DNA of 64,000 nt from Duganella rivi (GCF_009857435.1 NZ_WWCK01000002.1:248001-312000), one strand, 5' to 3'. Positions 44,463 through 53,808 are shown, counted from the stretch's first letter. Numbers and translations are program-made. The notes: generated by a model from the letters alone, not told the origin.

Positions 44463-45245
44463 CTACGGCAGCGTGATGGTGACGTAGGCTGGACGCGGCG
44501 CCAGCTTCACCAAGTCCGAGTACGCCGCCAGCGTGTCTTGCGTAGAACTGGATAGCGACGACTCCAGCCCAATGTAAGCCGCCATCGCAATCAGGCTAAA
44601 CACCGCAGACACCGCCCACAGCGGCGTATTGGTGCGCAGCTTGTGCACGATCTGGTCGGGGCGTTCGGCTTGCGGCGCGAAGCCCTTGCTCTTGCCCTGC
44701 ATATGAGCGATTTCATCGCCAAGGCGCGCGGTCAGGTAGGCCAGTTTGTCGCTGGCGTCCAGCGCGTACTTGCCGCGAAAGCCGATCAGCAAACACATAT
44801 GAAACACCTGTAGTGCAGGCAGCCGCGCGCCGCCCGTGCTGCGCAGCGTCTCCAGGCGATCGAAGAAATGCTCGCCCGCCAGCTGGTCGCCAAAGATCAC
44901 CAGTTGCAGCGGGCGGCGTTCCCACGCCAGGCGCATCGGGAACTGCGATGACAAGATGATTTCATCGAGCGCCGCGCAGAAGGCGTATTTGGCGGCGTCG
45001 ATATCCTCGCCTTGCGCGCGCAGCTTGCGTGCTTCGCGGTCGAACTCCGCGAGGTAGGCGGTGATGGTGTCGAGGAAGGCTGCCTCGCCCGGCGGCTCGC
45101 TGCCGTTCTTCAGCATGAACAGCAAGTAGAAGCCTTCTTGCAGTAGATCGAGTAGCGTTTGCACATGGCCATAGCCCGGCTGGATCTGTTTGCGCTGACC
45201 GCCCATCAGCGTTGGAATCGCGCGGCGTTCGACCTGGCCGCTCAT
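44463..45245 (-). CDS. tssL: T6SS membrane protein TssL (DotU)
   Basis: 260 residues from ATG 45245. DotU domain with LLDLLQEGFYLLFMLKNG, DAAKYAFCAALDEIILSSQF, ERRPLQLVIFGDQLAGEHFFDRLE and FHMCLLIGFRGKYAL, then a single C-terminal transmembrane helix (about 212-231). With TssM it forms the inner-membrane part of the T6SS envelope complex. The short form, without peptidoglycan-binding extension, ends about 30 residues after the helix. The start overlaps the tssK stop by four bases. Confidence 0.94.
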   Translation of the reverse strand: MSGQVERRAIPTLMGGQRKQIQPGYGHVQTLLDLLQEGFYLLFMLKNGSEPPGEAAFLDTITAYLAEFDREARKLRAQGEDIDAAKYAFCAALDEIILSSQFPMRLAWERRPLQLVIFGDQLAGEHFFDRLETLRSTGGARLPALQVFHMCLLIGFRGKYALDASDKLAYLTARLGDEIAHMQGKSKGFAPQAERPDQIVHKLRTNTPLWAVSAVFSLIAMAAYIGLESSLSSSTQDTLAAYSDLVKLAPRPAYVTITLP

Positions 45246-46564
45246 GCTGTCACCGCGATCAGGTTGAGACGCAGGTCGCGGATGCCGGCCGGTACGTAGA
45301 TGGAAATCGACTGCGCTTTGAGCATTTGTTCGTACAGCATGCCTTTGCCCTCCAGTGCGAAGTAGTAGGTGTCCGGTTGGACGGGGATGGCGGCCGGCAC
45401 CTGCGGCGCGTGAGTGAGTTTCACGCCGGGCATGGCCGACAGCACACATTTTTCGACATCGTCCGGCGCGCCGACTTTGACGCGCAGCGGCACTACCTCG
45501 ACCAATTCCAGTGCCGGCAGTGCGGCGCTGACGGCGAGATAAAGCGTGGTGCGCTGGTCGATTTTTCCAGAATCGAGTTTGCCTAGGTGGTAGCTTGGCT
45601 TGTCCTCGGTAAGCGCGATCGAGAAGTACTTGGTGGAGATGACGGTGTCCAGAAGGTCGCGGATGATGGCGTCCAGCGTGGAGAAGCATGGCGCCGGATC
45701 ATCGTGCCGGTACTTGGGCAGGTCGATTAGCGTGTACTGCTTGGAGTAGGTCATCATGGCGCCGGCCAGCGACAGCAGCGATTCAAACAGGCGCTCCGGG
45801 TGCAGCTCCGGGTTGCGCACGTAATGCATGAGCGCCGCAGCGGCGGTGCTGACGGTGTGCAGCAGCCAAAACGAGGAAACATCGCCGGAGCGGAATTCGA
45901 TCACGTTGCGGCTAGGCTCGCGCATGTGGCCTTGCAGCGACTGCACCTTGGCTTGCAGTGCATCGAGCAAGCGATCCAGCATGGCCTTGAGTGCTGGCGC
46001 GCCGGCGATCGCCAGGCCGGGTGGGATGAAAGCGGGATCGGGTTCGAAGCCGCCGGTGACCACGCGCCGCAGTCGCAGCACCGGCACGCATTCGAAAGCA
46101 CCGAGCGGTTCAAGGTCGGACATCAGCCGCACGGCGTTTTTGAGAAAGCTGACTTCCACGCCGACGGCTTGCGTGTAAAGATCCGCTGTTTCGTGGCTGG
46201 CAATGCTGTAGCGCGACTCCGCATTGCCGCCGCCGGGAGCCAGCGAGGGCAGGGCGGCATACCAGGTGACTTCCGGCACGTGCTCGGGGATGCGCGTGAG
46301 ATCCACTGCTACCGGTAGCGGTGCGCTGGACGGCGCATCAACGATTTCACCATCGCGGAAGATGAGCGACAGGCGCTCGAGCCGCAGCTTGCCCGCCTTG
46401 AGCGCATCCAGATCCCACTTAATTTCTCGCACGCCCCACGGGTAAGGATGCAGCGCGTGCGCCGTGTGGCGCAGGCGCGCCTCGTGATATTGATCCTGCT
46501 GCTGGAAATGCTGCGGTCGCAGAAACAAGCCTTCTCCCCACAGCACCTTCGATGGAATGCTCAT
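45242..46564 (-). CDS. tssK: T6SS baseplate protein TssK
   Basis: 440 residues, the normal size. Opening VLWGEGLFLRPQHFQQQDQYHEARL is the family hallmark, followed by YPWGVREIKWDLDALKAGKLRLERL. TssK trimers link the baseplate (TssF, TssG, TssE) to the membrane complex. It is the first gene of the minus-strand tssK-tssL pair and is divergent from the plus-strand tssB-tssA unit across about 170 bases. Confidence 0.95.
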   Translation of the reverse strand: MSIPSKVLWGEGLFLRPQHFQQQDQYHEARLRHTAHALHPYPWGVREIKWDLDALKAGKLRLERLSLIFRDGEIVDAPSSAPLPVAVDLTRIPEHVPEVTWYAALPSLAPGGGNAESRYSIASHETADLYTQAVGVEVSFLKNAVRLMSDLEPLGAFECVPVLRLRRVVTGGFEPDPAFIPPGLAIAGAPALKAMLDRLLDALQAKVQSLQGHMREPSRNVIEFRSGDVSSFWLLHTVSTAAAALMHYVRNPELHPERLFESLLSLAGAMMTYSKQYTLIDLPKYRHDDPAPCFSTLDAIIRDLLDTVISTKYFSIALTEDKPSYHLGKLDSGKIDQRTTLYLAVSAALPALELVEVVPLRVKVGAPDDVEKCVLSAMPGVKLTHAPQVPAAIPVQPDTYYFALEGKGMLYEQMLKAQSISIYVPAGIRDLRLNLIAVTA

Positions 46565-46734
46565 ACCGTCTCCTTGTCTGGTGGATCTTCATTAGAACGA
46601 AAGCTGCGCCATCGCTGTTTGCGTCGGCGCAAGCGAAGAGAAAAGAAGACAGGCTTTGAGTAAGCGCAATCGTCAAAAAAAGCATTCATGAATAATGGCC
46701 TTCTTCCTGACCGGTTACGCAAAAGGAGAAACCG
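46565..46734. promoter_or_regulatory. Divergent promoter region of T6SS locus
   Basis: 170 bases between the tssK start (minus) and the lipoprotein start (plus); both T6SS half-operons must begin here. A short inverted repeat TTGCG-TCGG-CGCAA is at 46619-46632, and AAAGGAG lies before the plus-strand ATG. No convincing sigma70 or sigma54 promoter was identified by eye. Confidence 0.4.
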
Positions 46735-47340
46735 ATGATCAATACTCAAACATGGCTGCCCTGCGTTGCGAGCTTGCTGCTGCTGTCGGCCTGTGCAACA
46801 GACGGCTCCAGCGTCCGCAGCGAGAAGCCGCAAGCCGCCACCCTCGATCGCGCCATGGCCGACGCCGACGCCGCAATGGCGGCAGGCCAGTCCGACAAGG
46901 CGCACACCATTCTCAAATCCGCCGCCGCCAACTACCCGGCAGACAAAGGCCCGTGGCTGTACATGGCGCAGATGAAGTTTGACCGCGCCAGCTACGGCGA
47001 AGCGATCATGAACGCGCTTGAAGCCTTGCAGCGAGATCCCAACGACAAGCTGGGGAACAGCATCGTTGCCGTCAGCGGCTTGCGCTTGTCGACCAAGGCG
47101 CTGTCGGATCTGAGCCAGCAAAACAACCTGAATGGCTCGCTGCGCTCCGAAGCGCAGGACTTGGCCAAGCTGCTGCGCACCAGTCTTGGCGAAGAAGTGC
47201 TGGTGCCCGGCGCGGCTGTCGCGCGCAAGCCTGCGGCGCCACCACCGCCAGCGAAGAAAGGCGCTGCGACGGCCACCGGCCCGGCGCCAAAGAACAACAA
47301 CCAAACCAACAACAGCGATCCGTTCGGCGGATTGAAATAA
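46735..47340 (+). CDS. T6SS-linked lipoprotein with TPR-like region
   Basis: 201 residues. Lipoprotein signal with lipobox LLSAC (Cys about residue 20), then a helical region (about 35-125) that reads like two or three TPR-type helix pairs (DADAAMAAGQSDKAHTILKSAAANYPADKGPWLYMAQ), and a Pro/Lys/Asn-rich tail. TssJ, the usual T6SS outer-membrane lipoprotein, is a beta-sandwich, so this is not an ordinary TssJ. It may take its place, or may be an accessory lipoprotein as found beside tssB in Burkholderiales clusters. Nine bases separate it from tssB. Confidence 0.75.
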   Translation: MINTQTWLPCVASLLLLSACATDGSSVRSEKPQAATLDRAMADADAAMAAGQSDKAHTILKSAAANYPADKGPWLYMAQMKFDRASYGEAIMNALEALQRDPNDKLGNSIVAVSGLRLSTKALSDLSQQNNLNGSLRSEAQDLAKLLRTSLGEEVLVPGAAVARKPAAPPPPAKKGAATATGPAPKNNNQTNNSDPFGGLK

Positions 47341-47349
47341 GGAGCGAAC

Positions 47350-47850
47350 ATGGCTAACGGCGACAGCATACAAAAGCGCTTGCTCAAAGTGCGTCCTCCA
47401 CGCGTGCAGATGACCTACGACGTGGAAATCGGCGATGCGATGGAAAACAAGGAACTGCCCTTCGTGGTCGGCGTGGTCGGTGATTTCGGCGGCAATTCGG
47501 AGGTGGAGAAGAAGCGCCTGAAAGACCGAAAATTCGTCAGCATCGACGCCGGTAATTTCGACGAGGTGCTGAGCGGCGTGGCACCGGTGGCGCGCTTTCA
47601 AGTGCCGAATCAACTGAGCGGTGACGACAACAGCTTCAATGTCGAACTGCGTTTCAAGGCGATGGACGACTTCCGCCCCGAGTCCGTGGTGCGGCAGGTG
47701 GAGCCGCTATCCAAGCTGCTGGAAGCGCGCAGCAAACTGGCCGACCTGCGCAACAAGCTGGCCGGGAACGACAAGCTGGAAGACATCCTGAGCGATGTGC
47801 TGAACAACACCGACAAACTGGCCAGCCTGAAAACGGCCAAGGGGAACTGA
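47350..47850 (+). CDS. tssB: T6SS sheath small subunit TssB (VipA)
   Basis: 166 residues. Conserved PPRVQMTYDVEIGDAMENKELPFVVGVVGDF at residues 12-42 and VDAGNFDEVL-like and LRFKAMDDFRPE segments. It assembles with TssC into the contractile sheath recycled by ClpV. One base separates its stop from tssC. Confidence 0.96.
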   Translation: MANGDSIQKRLLKVRPPRVQMTYDVEIGDAMENKELPFVVGVVGDFGGNSEVEKKRLKDRKFVSIDAGNFDEVLSGVAPVARFQVPNQLSGDDNSFNVELRFKAMDDFRPESVVRQVEPLSKLLEARSKLADLRNKLAGNDKLEDILSDVLNNTDKLASLKTAKGN

Positions 47851-47851
47851 T

Positions 47852-49336
47852 ATGTCCGCACAAGTGAACCAGGCTGCCGAAGCCGCAGTCCTCGATGGCG
47901 ACAGCCTGCTCGATCAAATCGTTGAAGAAAGCAAGGTCGCAAAATCCAGCGTGGAGCATGACCGCGCCAAGGACATCATCACGGAATTGGTGAATCAGGT
48001 TTTGGACGGCACCGTGGTGGTGTCCAACAATTTGTCCGCCACGCTGGATGCGCGCGTGGCGGAGTTGGATCAACTGATTTCCAGCCAGCTAAGCGCCATC
48101 ATGCATGCACCGGCTTTTCAAAAGCTGGAGCAAAGCTGGACTGGCTTGCACTACCTCGTGAAAAACTCGGCTACCGGCCAAGGCCTGAAAATCCGCATGC
48201 TCAACGCCACCAAGCGTGAGCTGGTAAAGGATTTTCAATCGGCGCTGGAATTTGACCAGAGCGCCATGTTCAAGAAAATCTACGAAGAAGAATTCGGCAC
48301 CTTCGGCGGCGCGCCTTACGCAGCGCTGCTGGGCGATTTCGAAATTTCGCGCCAGCCGGAAGATATGTACTTCATCGAGCAGATGTCGCACGTGGCGGCG
48401 GCTTCGCATGCGCCGTTCATCGCCTCCGCATCGCCTGAGCTGTTTGGGCTGGAGACCTACGGCGACCTGGCCAAGCCGCGCGATTTGTCGAAGGTGTTCG
48501 ACACGGTGGAATACGCCAAATGGAAGGCCTTCCGCGAATCGGAGGATTCGCGCTACGTCGGCCTGACGCTGCCGCGCTTCCTCGGCCGTTTGCCGTTCAA
48601 TCCTGTCGATGGCACTACCGTGGAAGGCTTTAACTTTGTCGAGGAAGTGGATGGCACCGATCACCAGAAGTACTTGTGGTGCAACGCCGCCTACGCGTTC
48701 GGCGCCAAGCTGACCAAGGCCTTCGATGATTTCGGCTGGTGTGCGGCGATCCGCGGCGTGGAGGGCGGCGGCTTGGTGGACGATCTGCCGACCCACACCT
48801 TCAAAACCGACGAGGGCGAGGTCGCACTCAAATGCCCGACCGAAGTCGCCATCACGGATCGCCGCGAGAAGGAGCTCAGTGACCTTGGCTTCATCTCGCT
48901 GGTTCACTGCAAGAACACCGCCTACGCCGCCTTCTTTGGCGCGCAATCATCGCAGAAAGCTCGCAAGTACAACTCGGAAGCGGCTAACGCCAATGCCGTG
49001 CTGTCCTCGCAGCTGCAATATATCTTCGCCGTGTCGCGCATCGCGCATTACATGAAAGCCATGATGCGCGATAAGGTCGGCAGCTTTGCTTCCGCGTCCA
49101 ACGTCGAGGATTTTCTTAATCGATGGCTGATGAAGTACGTCCTGTTGGACGACAACGCCAGCCAGGAACAGAAAGCGCAATTCCCTCTGCGCGAAGCCTC
49201 GGTGCAGGTGCACGAGGTAGCAGGACGGCCCGGCGTGTTCCGCGCCGTTTCCTTCCTGCGTCCGCACTTTCAGCTTGATGAACTATCCGTTTCACTCCGT
49301 TTGGTCGCGGAGCTGCCGCAGTCGACCAACTACTAA
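47852..49336 (+). CDS. tssC: T6SS sheath large subunit TssC (VipB)
   Basis: 494 residues. Typical blocks: LDQLISSQLSAIMHAPAFQKLEQSWTGLHYLV, FGGAPYAALLGDFEISRQPEDM, the ESEDSRYVGLTLPRFLGRLPFNP motif, and the C-terminal region with FAVSRIAHYMKAMMRDKVG. Forms the sheath with TssB. It is 27 bases upstream of hcp. Confidence 0.97.
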   Translation: MSAQVNQAAEAAVLDGDSLLDQIVEESKVAKSSVEHDRAKDIITELVNQVLDGTVVVSNNLSATLDARVAELDQLISSQLSAIMHAPAFQKLEQSWTGLHYLVKNSATGQGLKIRMLNATKRELVKDFQSALEFDQSAMFKKIYEEEFGTFGGAPYAALLGDFEISRQPEDMYFIEQMSHVAAASHAPFIASASPELFGLETYGDLAKPRDLSKVFDTVEYAKWKAFRESEDSRYVGLTLPRFLGRLPFNPVDGTTVEGFNFVEEVDGTDHQKYLWCNAAYAFGAKLTKAFDDFGWCAAIRGVEGGGLVDDLPTHTFKTDEGEVALKCPTEVAITDRREKELSDLGFISLVHCKNTAYAAFFGAQSSQKARKYNSEAANANAVLSSQLQYIFAVSRIAHYMKAMMRDKVGSFASASNVEDFLNRWLMKYVLLDDNASQEQKAQFPLREASVQVHEVAGRPGVFRAVSFLRPHFQLDELSVSLRLVAELPQSTNY

Positions 49337-49363
49337 TCCCCCAACAACCTAGAGGAGCATGCA

Positions 49364-49855
49364 ATGGCAATCGACGTTTATCTGTACATTGATGGCATCA
49401 AGGGCGAATCCAACGATGACCGCCACAAGGACTGGATCGAATGCCGATCCGTCAGCTTCGGCGTGGAGCAGCCCAAATCGGCTACCGCCTCCACCGGCGG
49501 CGGCCACACGGCCGAGCGCTGCGAGCATCGCGATATCGTGATCTCCAAGCTGGCCGATTTGGCGTCTCCGATCCTGCTGCAAACCTGCTCGGCCGGCCGC
49601 ACCATCCCCAAGGCCAAGTTCGAGTTCATGCGCGCCGACGCACAAGGTGAACGCGTGAAGTACTACGAGATCGAAATTGAGAATGTGCTGATCGGCGCTG
49701 TCTCGCCGGCGGTGGAGGAGGGCGACATCTTGAGCGAAGACGTCGCGTTCAAATTCTCCAAGATCAAGTGGAAGTACACGCAGCAGAAAATCAGCGGCGG
49801 CGCCGGCGGCAACACCTCCGGCGGCTGGGACTTGGCTAGCAACCGCATTGTGTAA
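49364..49855 (+). CDS. hcp: T6SS inner-tube protein Hcp (TssD)
   Basis: 163 residues. MAIDVYLYIDGIKGESNDDRHKDWIE opening, HRDIVISKLADLASPILLQTCSAGRTIPKAKFEF core and SEDVAFKFSKIKWKY near the C-terminus are classic Hcp. It stacks as hexamers to form the expelled tube. AGAGGAG stands before the ATG. A rho-independent terminator follows directly, so hcp is probably the most abundant message end of this operon. Confidence 0.97.
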   Translation: MAIDVYLYIDGIKGESNDDRHKDWIECRSVSFGVEQPKSATASTGGGHTAERCEHRDIVISKLADLASPILLQTCSAGRTIPKAKFEFMRADAQGERVKYYEIEIENVLIGAVSPAVEEGDILSEDVAFKFSKIKWKYTQQKISGGAGGNTSGGWDLASNRIV

Positions 49856-49871
49856 AATCCCCCGCGTCTTT

Positions 49872-49900
49872 AGCCAGGCCTTCCCGGCCTGGCTCTTTTT
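49872..49900 (+). terminator. Intra-operon terminator between hcp and tssE
   Basis: Perfect 9-bp stem AGCCAGGCC / GGCCTGGCT (49872-49880 with 49886-49894), loop TTCCC, then CTTTTT to 49900. It lies in the 57-base gap between hcp and tssE and should reduce transcription of tssE-clpV-tssA relative to hcp. Confidence 0.85.
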
Positions 49901-49912
49901 CGAAAGCACGGC

Positions 49913-50374
49913 ATGAACGGCTTTACTCCCGGCCTGCTGGATCGTTTGCTCGGTGACGCCGCGCCGCGCATGTCGCTGGAACAGTACAAGGACAGCGTCG
50001 CGCGCGATCTGGAGGACTTGCTCAATACCCGCTGCGCGATACCGGACGACGTCATGCAGGCCTATCCCGAATGCGCGCGCTCCATCGCCAACTATGGCTT
50101 GCTGGATTTTGCCGGCATGTGCCTGAGCAGCAGCGAAGACCGCACCCGCGTTTGCGCCGCGCTGAAAGCCGCCATCGAACGGCACGAACCCCGCCTGCGC
50201 GATGTGCAGGCACGCATCGAACACGAACCCGGCTCCATCAACCGCGTGCGCTTTGCCATCTACGGCACGCTGGCCGGCTTATCCCATACCGAATCTGTCA
50301 GCTTTGACGCGGTGCTGCAACCGTCATCGCTGCATTACTCGATCAATCGCAGCGCACGCGGAGGCCGTAAATGA
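49913..50374 (+). CDS. tssE: T6SS baseplate protein TssE (gp25-like)
   Basis: 153 residues of the gp25/lysozyme-like baseplate family: LLDRLLGD near the start, SVARDLEDLLNTRC at about residues 28-41, SIANYGLLDFAGM, and AIERHEPRLRDVQARIE. The stop overlaps the clpV start by four bases. In most loci tssF and tssG follow tssE; they are absent here. Confidence 0.93.
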   Translation: MNGFTPGLLDRLLGDAAPRMSLEQYKDSVARDLEDLLNTRCAIPDDVMQAYPECARSIANYGLLDFAGMCLSSSEDRTRVCAALKAAIERHEPRLRDVQARIEHEPGSINRVRFAIYGTLAGLSHTESVSFDAVLQPSSLHYSINRSARGGRK

Positions 50375-52944
50375 ATCTGAAATCGCTGATCGGAAAGCTG
50401 AATGACACCACGCGCCTGGCCGCCACCCGCGCCGCCAGCATTTGCGTCGCGCTGGGTCAGTACGAAGTGGAGATTGAACACTTGCTGCTCGCGCTACTGG
50501 AGCAAGAGCGCTGCGACTTGGTGCTAATCGCCCGCAAGTGCGGCGTGAGCGTGGAGGCGCTGGAGGCCGACCTGCATCGCGAGGTGAGCCAATTCAAGAG
50601 CGGCAGCACACGCACGCCGGTGTTCTCGCAGCAATTGCCGCTGCTGCTGGAAAACGCATGGCTGATTGCCTCGCTGGCGACGCCGCCGGAACAAATCCGC
50701 AGCGCGCACTTGCTGGTGGCTTTGCTCACGGAGCCGGAACTGGCGCAATTGGCGCTGCGCGCCTCGCGCCAGTTCGCTGATATTCCTATCGATGAAGTCA
50801 AACACACATTGGAGAAATACACACATGGCTCGCAGGAAGAGACGACCGCAGCCCCTACAACCTCCGCCAGCCCGGCTACCGCCGCCGCGCGCACGCCGGC
50901 GCTGGATCAATACACCACTAGCCTGACGCAGCTTGCGCGCGAGGGCAAGCTCGATCCGGTCATCGGGCGCGAAGCCGAGATCCGGCAGGTAGTGGATATT
51001 CTGCTGCGCCGCCGGCAGAACAATCCGATACTCACCGGCGAAGCGGGGGTCGGCAAGACTGCTGTTGTTGAAGGGCTGGCGCTGCGCGTGGCGGCAGGCG
51101 ATGTGCCGTCAGCGCTGAAAGACGTGGAGATCCGCACGCTGGATATGGGGCTGTTGCAGGCTGGCGCCAGCGTCAAAGGCGAGTTTGAGAACCGGCTGAA
51201 AAAAGTGATCGAGGAAGTGAAGCAAAGCCCGCGCGCCATCATCCTGTTCATCGACGAAGCGCACACCATGATCGGCGCCGGCGGCACGGCAGGGCAAAAC
51301 GATGCAGCCAACCTGCTCAAGCCCGCACTGGCGCGTGGCGAGTTGCGCACCATCGCCGCTACCACCTGGAGCGAGTACAAAAAGTACTTCGAGAAGGATG
51401 CCGCACTGGCCCGCCGTTTCCAAGTCGTGAAAGTGGAGGAGCCGAGCGAGGAAATCGCCGCCGCCATGCTGCGCGCCATGGCGCCGCTGATGGAGACGCA
51501 TTTCAATGTGCGCGTGCGTGACGAGGCGGTAACGGAGGCCGTGCGCCTGTCGCACCGCTACATCAGCGGGCGCCAGTTGCCCGACAAGGCGGTAAGCGTG
51601 CTGGATACGGCTTGCGCGCGCGTGGCGCTGGCGCAAAGCGGAACGCCGGCCTTGCTGGAGGACGCCGCGAGGCAGATGGATCGCATCGCCGCAGAAATAG
51701 CAGCTTTGCAGCGCGAGGATGGCGGCACGGCGCTGCATCAGCGCGTGCAGCACTTGCAAGCCAGCCTTGCGGCGTGTGGCGAGGAACATGCGCAGTATGC
51801 GGAACGCTGGCAGCGGGAACAGGCCATTGTTGCGGCCATCACGCGTCAGCGGGCGGGCGCCAACGATAACGGCGAAGCGCGCGCGCTGAAGGAGGAACTA
51901 GCCGCGCTGCAAGGCGAGTCCCCGCTGGTGCCGCTGGAAGTCGACGGCGCAACGGTGGCCGCCATCATCTCCGGCTGGACAGGCATCCCGCTCGGCAAAA
52001 TGGTGAAAGACGAAATCCGCAGCGTCCTCTCGCTGCAGGACGCCCTGCAAGAACGCATCCTCGGCCAGTCGCACGCCATTGGCGCCGTGGCGCAGCGCGT
52101 GCGCACGGCGCGGGCTAACCTCGATGATCCGAACAAGCCGAAAGGCGTGTTCCTATTCGTCGGCCCATCAGGCGTCGGGAAAACCGAAACCGCGCTGGCA
52201 TTGGCCGATCTGCTGTACGGCGGCGAGCGCAAACTCATCACCATCAACATGAGCGAGTACCAGGAAGCGCACAGTGTCTCCGGCTTGAAAGGTTCGCCGC
52301 CCGGCTACGTCGGCTATGGGCAAGGCGGCGTACTGACCGAGGCCGTGCGCCGCAATCCCTACAGCGTGGTACTGCTGGACGAAATCGAAAAAGCCCATCC
52401 CGACGTGCTGGAACTTTTTTTCCAGGTATTCGACAAAGGCGTGATGGACGATGCCGACGGCCGCGAGATCGACTTCCGCAACACCATCATCATCGCCACC
52501 GCGAACGCCGGTTCCGCGACCATCATGCAGGCCTGCCTGAACAAAGAGCCGCCTTCACCGGAAGAACTAGAGCAGCTGCTGCGCCCAGCGTTAGTAAAAC
52601 ACTTCAAGCCCGCTTTCCTCGGCCGCGTAAAAGTAGCGCCGTACTATCCGATCCCTGATGCGGTGCTGGCGCAAATCATCGCGCTAAAACTGGCGCGCAT
52701 CGCGCAGCGTATCCAACACCACCACCATGCCGAATTCACCTACGAGCCTTCGCTGGTAGACGCTGTGCTGGCCCGCTGCACCGAAGTCGACTCCGGCGCG
52801 CGCAACGTCGACCACATCCTCAACGGCACACTGCTGCCCGAGATTGCGCAAGCGGTGCTGGAGAAGATGGCGCAAGAGCAGAGCATCAGCCGCATCAAGG
52901 TCAACGCCAACAGCAAGGGCCAATTCAAATACACCGTCAAATAG
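50371..52944 (+). CDS. clpV: T6SS sheath-disassembly ATPase ClpV (TssH)
   Basis: 857 residues. N-terminal Clp-N domain, then two AAA+ modules: Walker A GEAGVGKT (about 230) with LFIDEAHTMIG, and Walker A GPSGVGKT (about 603) with VVLLDEIEKAHPDV; a coiled-coil M domain between them and a C-terminal ClpB D2-small domain. It pulls apart contracted TssBC sheaths for reuse. Starts within the tssE stop (ATGA overlap) and is followed by tssA after nine bases. Confidence 0.96.
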   Translation: MNLKSLIGKLNDTTRLAATRAASICVALGQYEVEIEHLLLALLEQERCDLVLIARKCGVSVEALEADLHREVSQFKSGSTRTPVFSQQLPLLLENAWLIASLATPPEQIRSAHLLVALLTEPELAQLALRASRQFADIPIDEVKHTLEKYTHGSQEETTAAPTTSASPATAAARTPALDQYTTSLTQLAREGKLDPVIGREAEIRQVVDILLRRRQNNPILTGEAGVGKTAVVEGLALRVAAGDVPSALKDVEIRTLDMGLLQAGASVKGEFENRLKKVIEEVKQSPRAIILFIDEAHTMIGAGGTAGQNDAANLLKPALARGELRTIAATTWSEYKKYFEKDAALARRFQVVKVEEPSEEIAAAMLRAMAPLMETHFNVRVRDEAVTEAVRLSHRYISGRQLPDKAVSVLDTACARVALAQSGTPALLEDAARQMDRIAAEIAALQREDGGTALHQRVQHLQASLAACGEEHAQYAERWQREQAIVAAITRQRAGANDNGEARALKEELAALQGESPLVPLEVDGATVAAIISGWTGIPLGKMVKDEIRSVLSLQDALQERILGQSHAIGAVAQRVRTARANLDDPNKPKGVFLFVGPSGVGKTETALALADLLYGGERKLITINMSEYQEAHSVSGLKGSPPGYVGYGQGGVLTEAVRRNPYSVVLLDEIEKAHPDVLELFFQVFDKGVMDDADGREIDFRNTIIIATANAGSATIMQACLNKEPPSPEELEQLLRPALVKHFKPAFLGRVKVAPYYPIPDAVLAQIIALKLARIAQRIQHHHHAEFTYEPSLVDAVLARCTEVDSGARNVDHILNGTLLPEIAQAVLEKMAQEQSISRIKVNANSKGQFKYTVK

Positions 52945-52953
52945 GAGGCGTCC

Positions 52954-53808
52954 ATGTTCAGCACCGATCAACTTCTGCAACCGGTCAGCGCGGAGCAGCG
53001 CTGCGGCGAAGACCTATCCTTCAGCACCGAAGTAGACGCCATCGCCCAAGCGCGCCAGTACGACGATCCCACGCTGGATCAAGGCGAATGGGAGACTGCG
53101 TTGAAAGAAGCCGACTGGCAGTTTGTCGCCGCCCGCTGCGCGCAACTGATCGCCACGCGCAGCAAAGACCTGAGACTCGCCGTATGGCTGGCCGAAGCCC
53201 AAGCCAAGACCCAAGGCCTGCGCGGCCTCGGCGAAGGCTACGCGCTGCTCGCCGGTTTGTGCGAAACGTACTGGACGGATTTGTATCCCTTGGTCGATGA
53301 CGGCGACTACGATCAGCGCATCGGCAACCTGTTTTGGCTGCTCGCGCGCACGCCGGCGCTGGTGTCTGAATGCGAATCACCCGCACTGGCCGACGCCGAA
53401 TCTTGCCTCGCCGCGCTGATTCAACTGGAGCGCGTGGTAGATACGCAACTAGGCGCCGACGGCCCCGGTTTCTCGCCAGCCAAGGATGCCTTGCAATCGG
53501 TGATCCGCCAGATCGCCCCGCACAGCCAATTAGCGGCGCTGGCCGACGGTGGTCAGGCCACTATTGGTATCGTTGCCATTGCGCCCGGCGAGGCGCTGCA
53601 AAATCGCAAGCAAGCCTTGCAGCAGTTGCGTGTAATAGCGGACTTCTTCCATCGCACCGAACCGCACAGTCCGGTTGCCTACCTTGCTGAAAAGGCTGCC
53701 AGTTGGGGCGATATGCCGCTGCATGTCTGGCTGCGCGCCGTCATCAAAGACCCCGCCGCGATCGCCGGCGTGGAGGAGCTTTTGGGAGCCACGCCGGCCA
53801 CCGAATAA
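52954..53808 (+). CDS. tssA: T6SS assembly protein TssA (ImpA-type, short)
   Basis: 284 residues. ImpA_N domain at residues 5-125: VSAEQRCGEDLSFSTEVDAIAQAR, WQFVAARCAQLIATRSKDLRLAVWLAEA and the YWTDLYPLVDDGDYDQRIGNLFWLL block. The C-terminal part is short, about 110 residues, ending DPAAIAGVEELLGA. TssA primes baseplate and tail polymerisation. GGAGG stands before the ATG. Last T6SS gene in the window. Confidence 0.92.
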   Translation: MFSTDQLLQPVSAEQRCGEDLSFSTEVDAIAQARQYDDPTLDQGEWETALKEADWQFVAARCAQLIATRSKDLRLAVWLAEAQAKTQGLRGLGEGYALLAGLCETYWTDLYPLVDDGDYDQRIGNLFWLLARTPALVSECESPALADAESCLAALIQLERVVDTQLGADGPGFSPAKDALQSVIRQIAPHSQLAALADGGQATIGIVAIAPGEALQNRKQALQQLRVIADFFHRTEPHSPVAYLAEKAASWGDMPLHVWLRAVIKDPAAIAGVEELLGATPATE

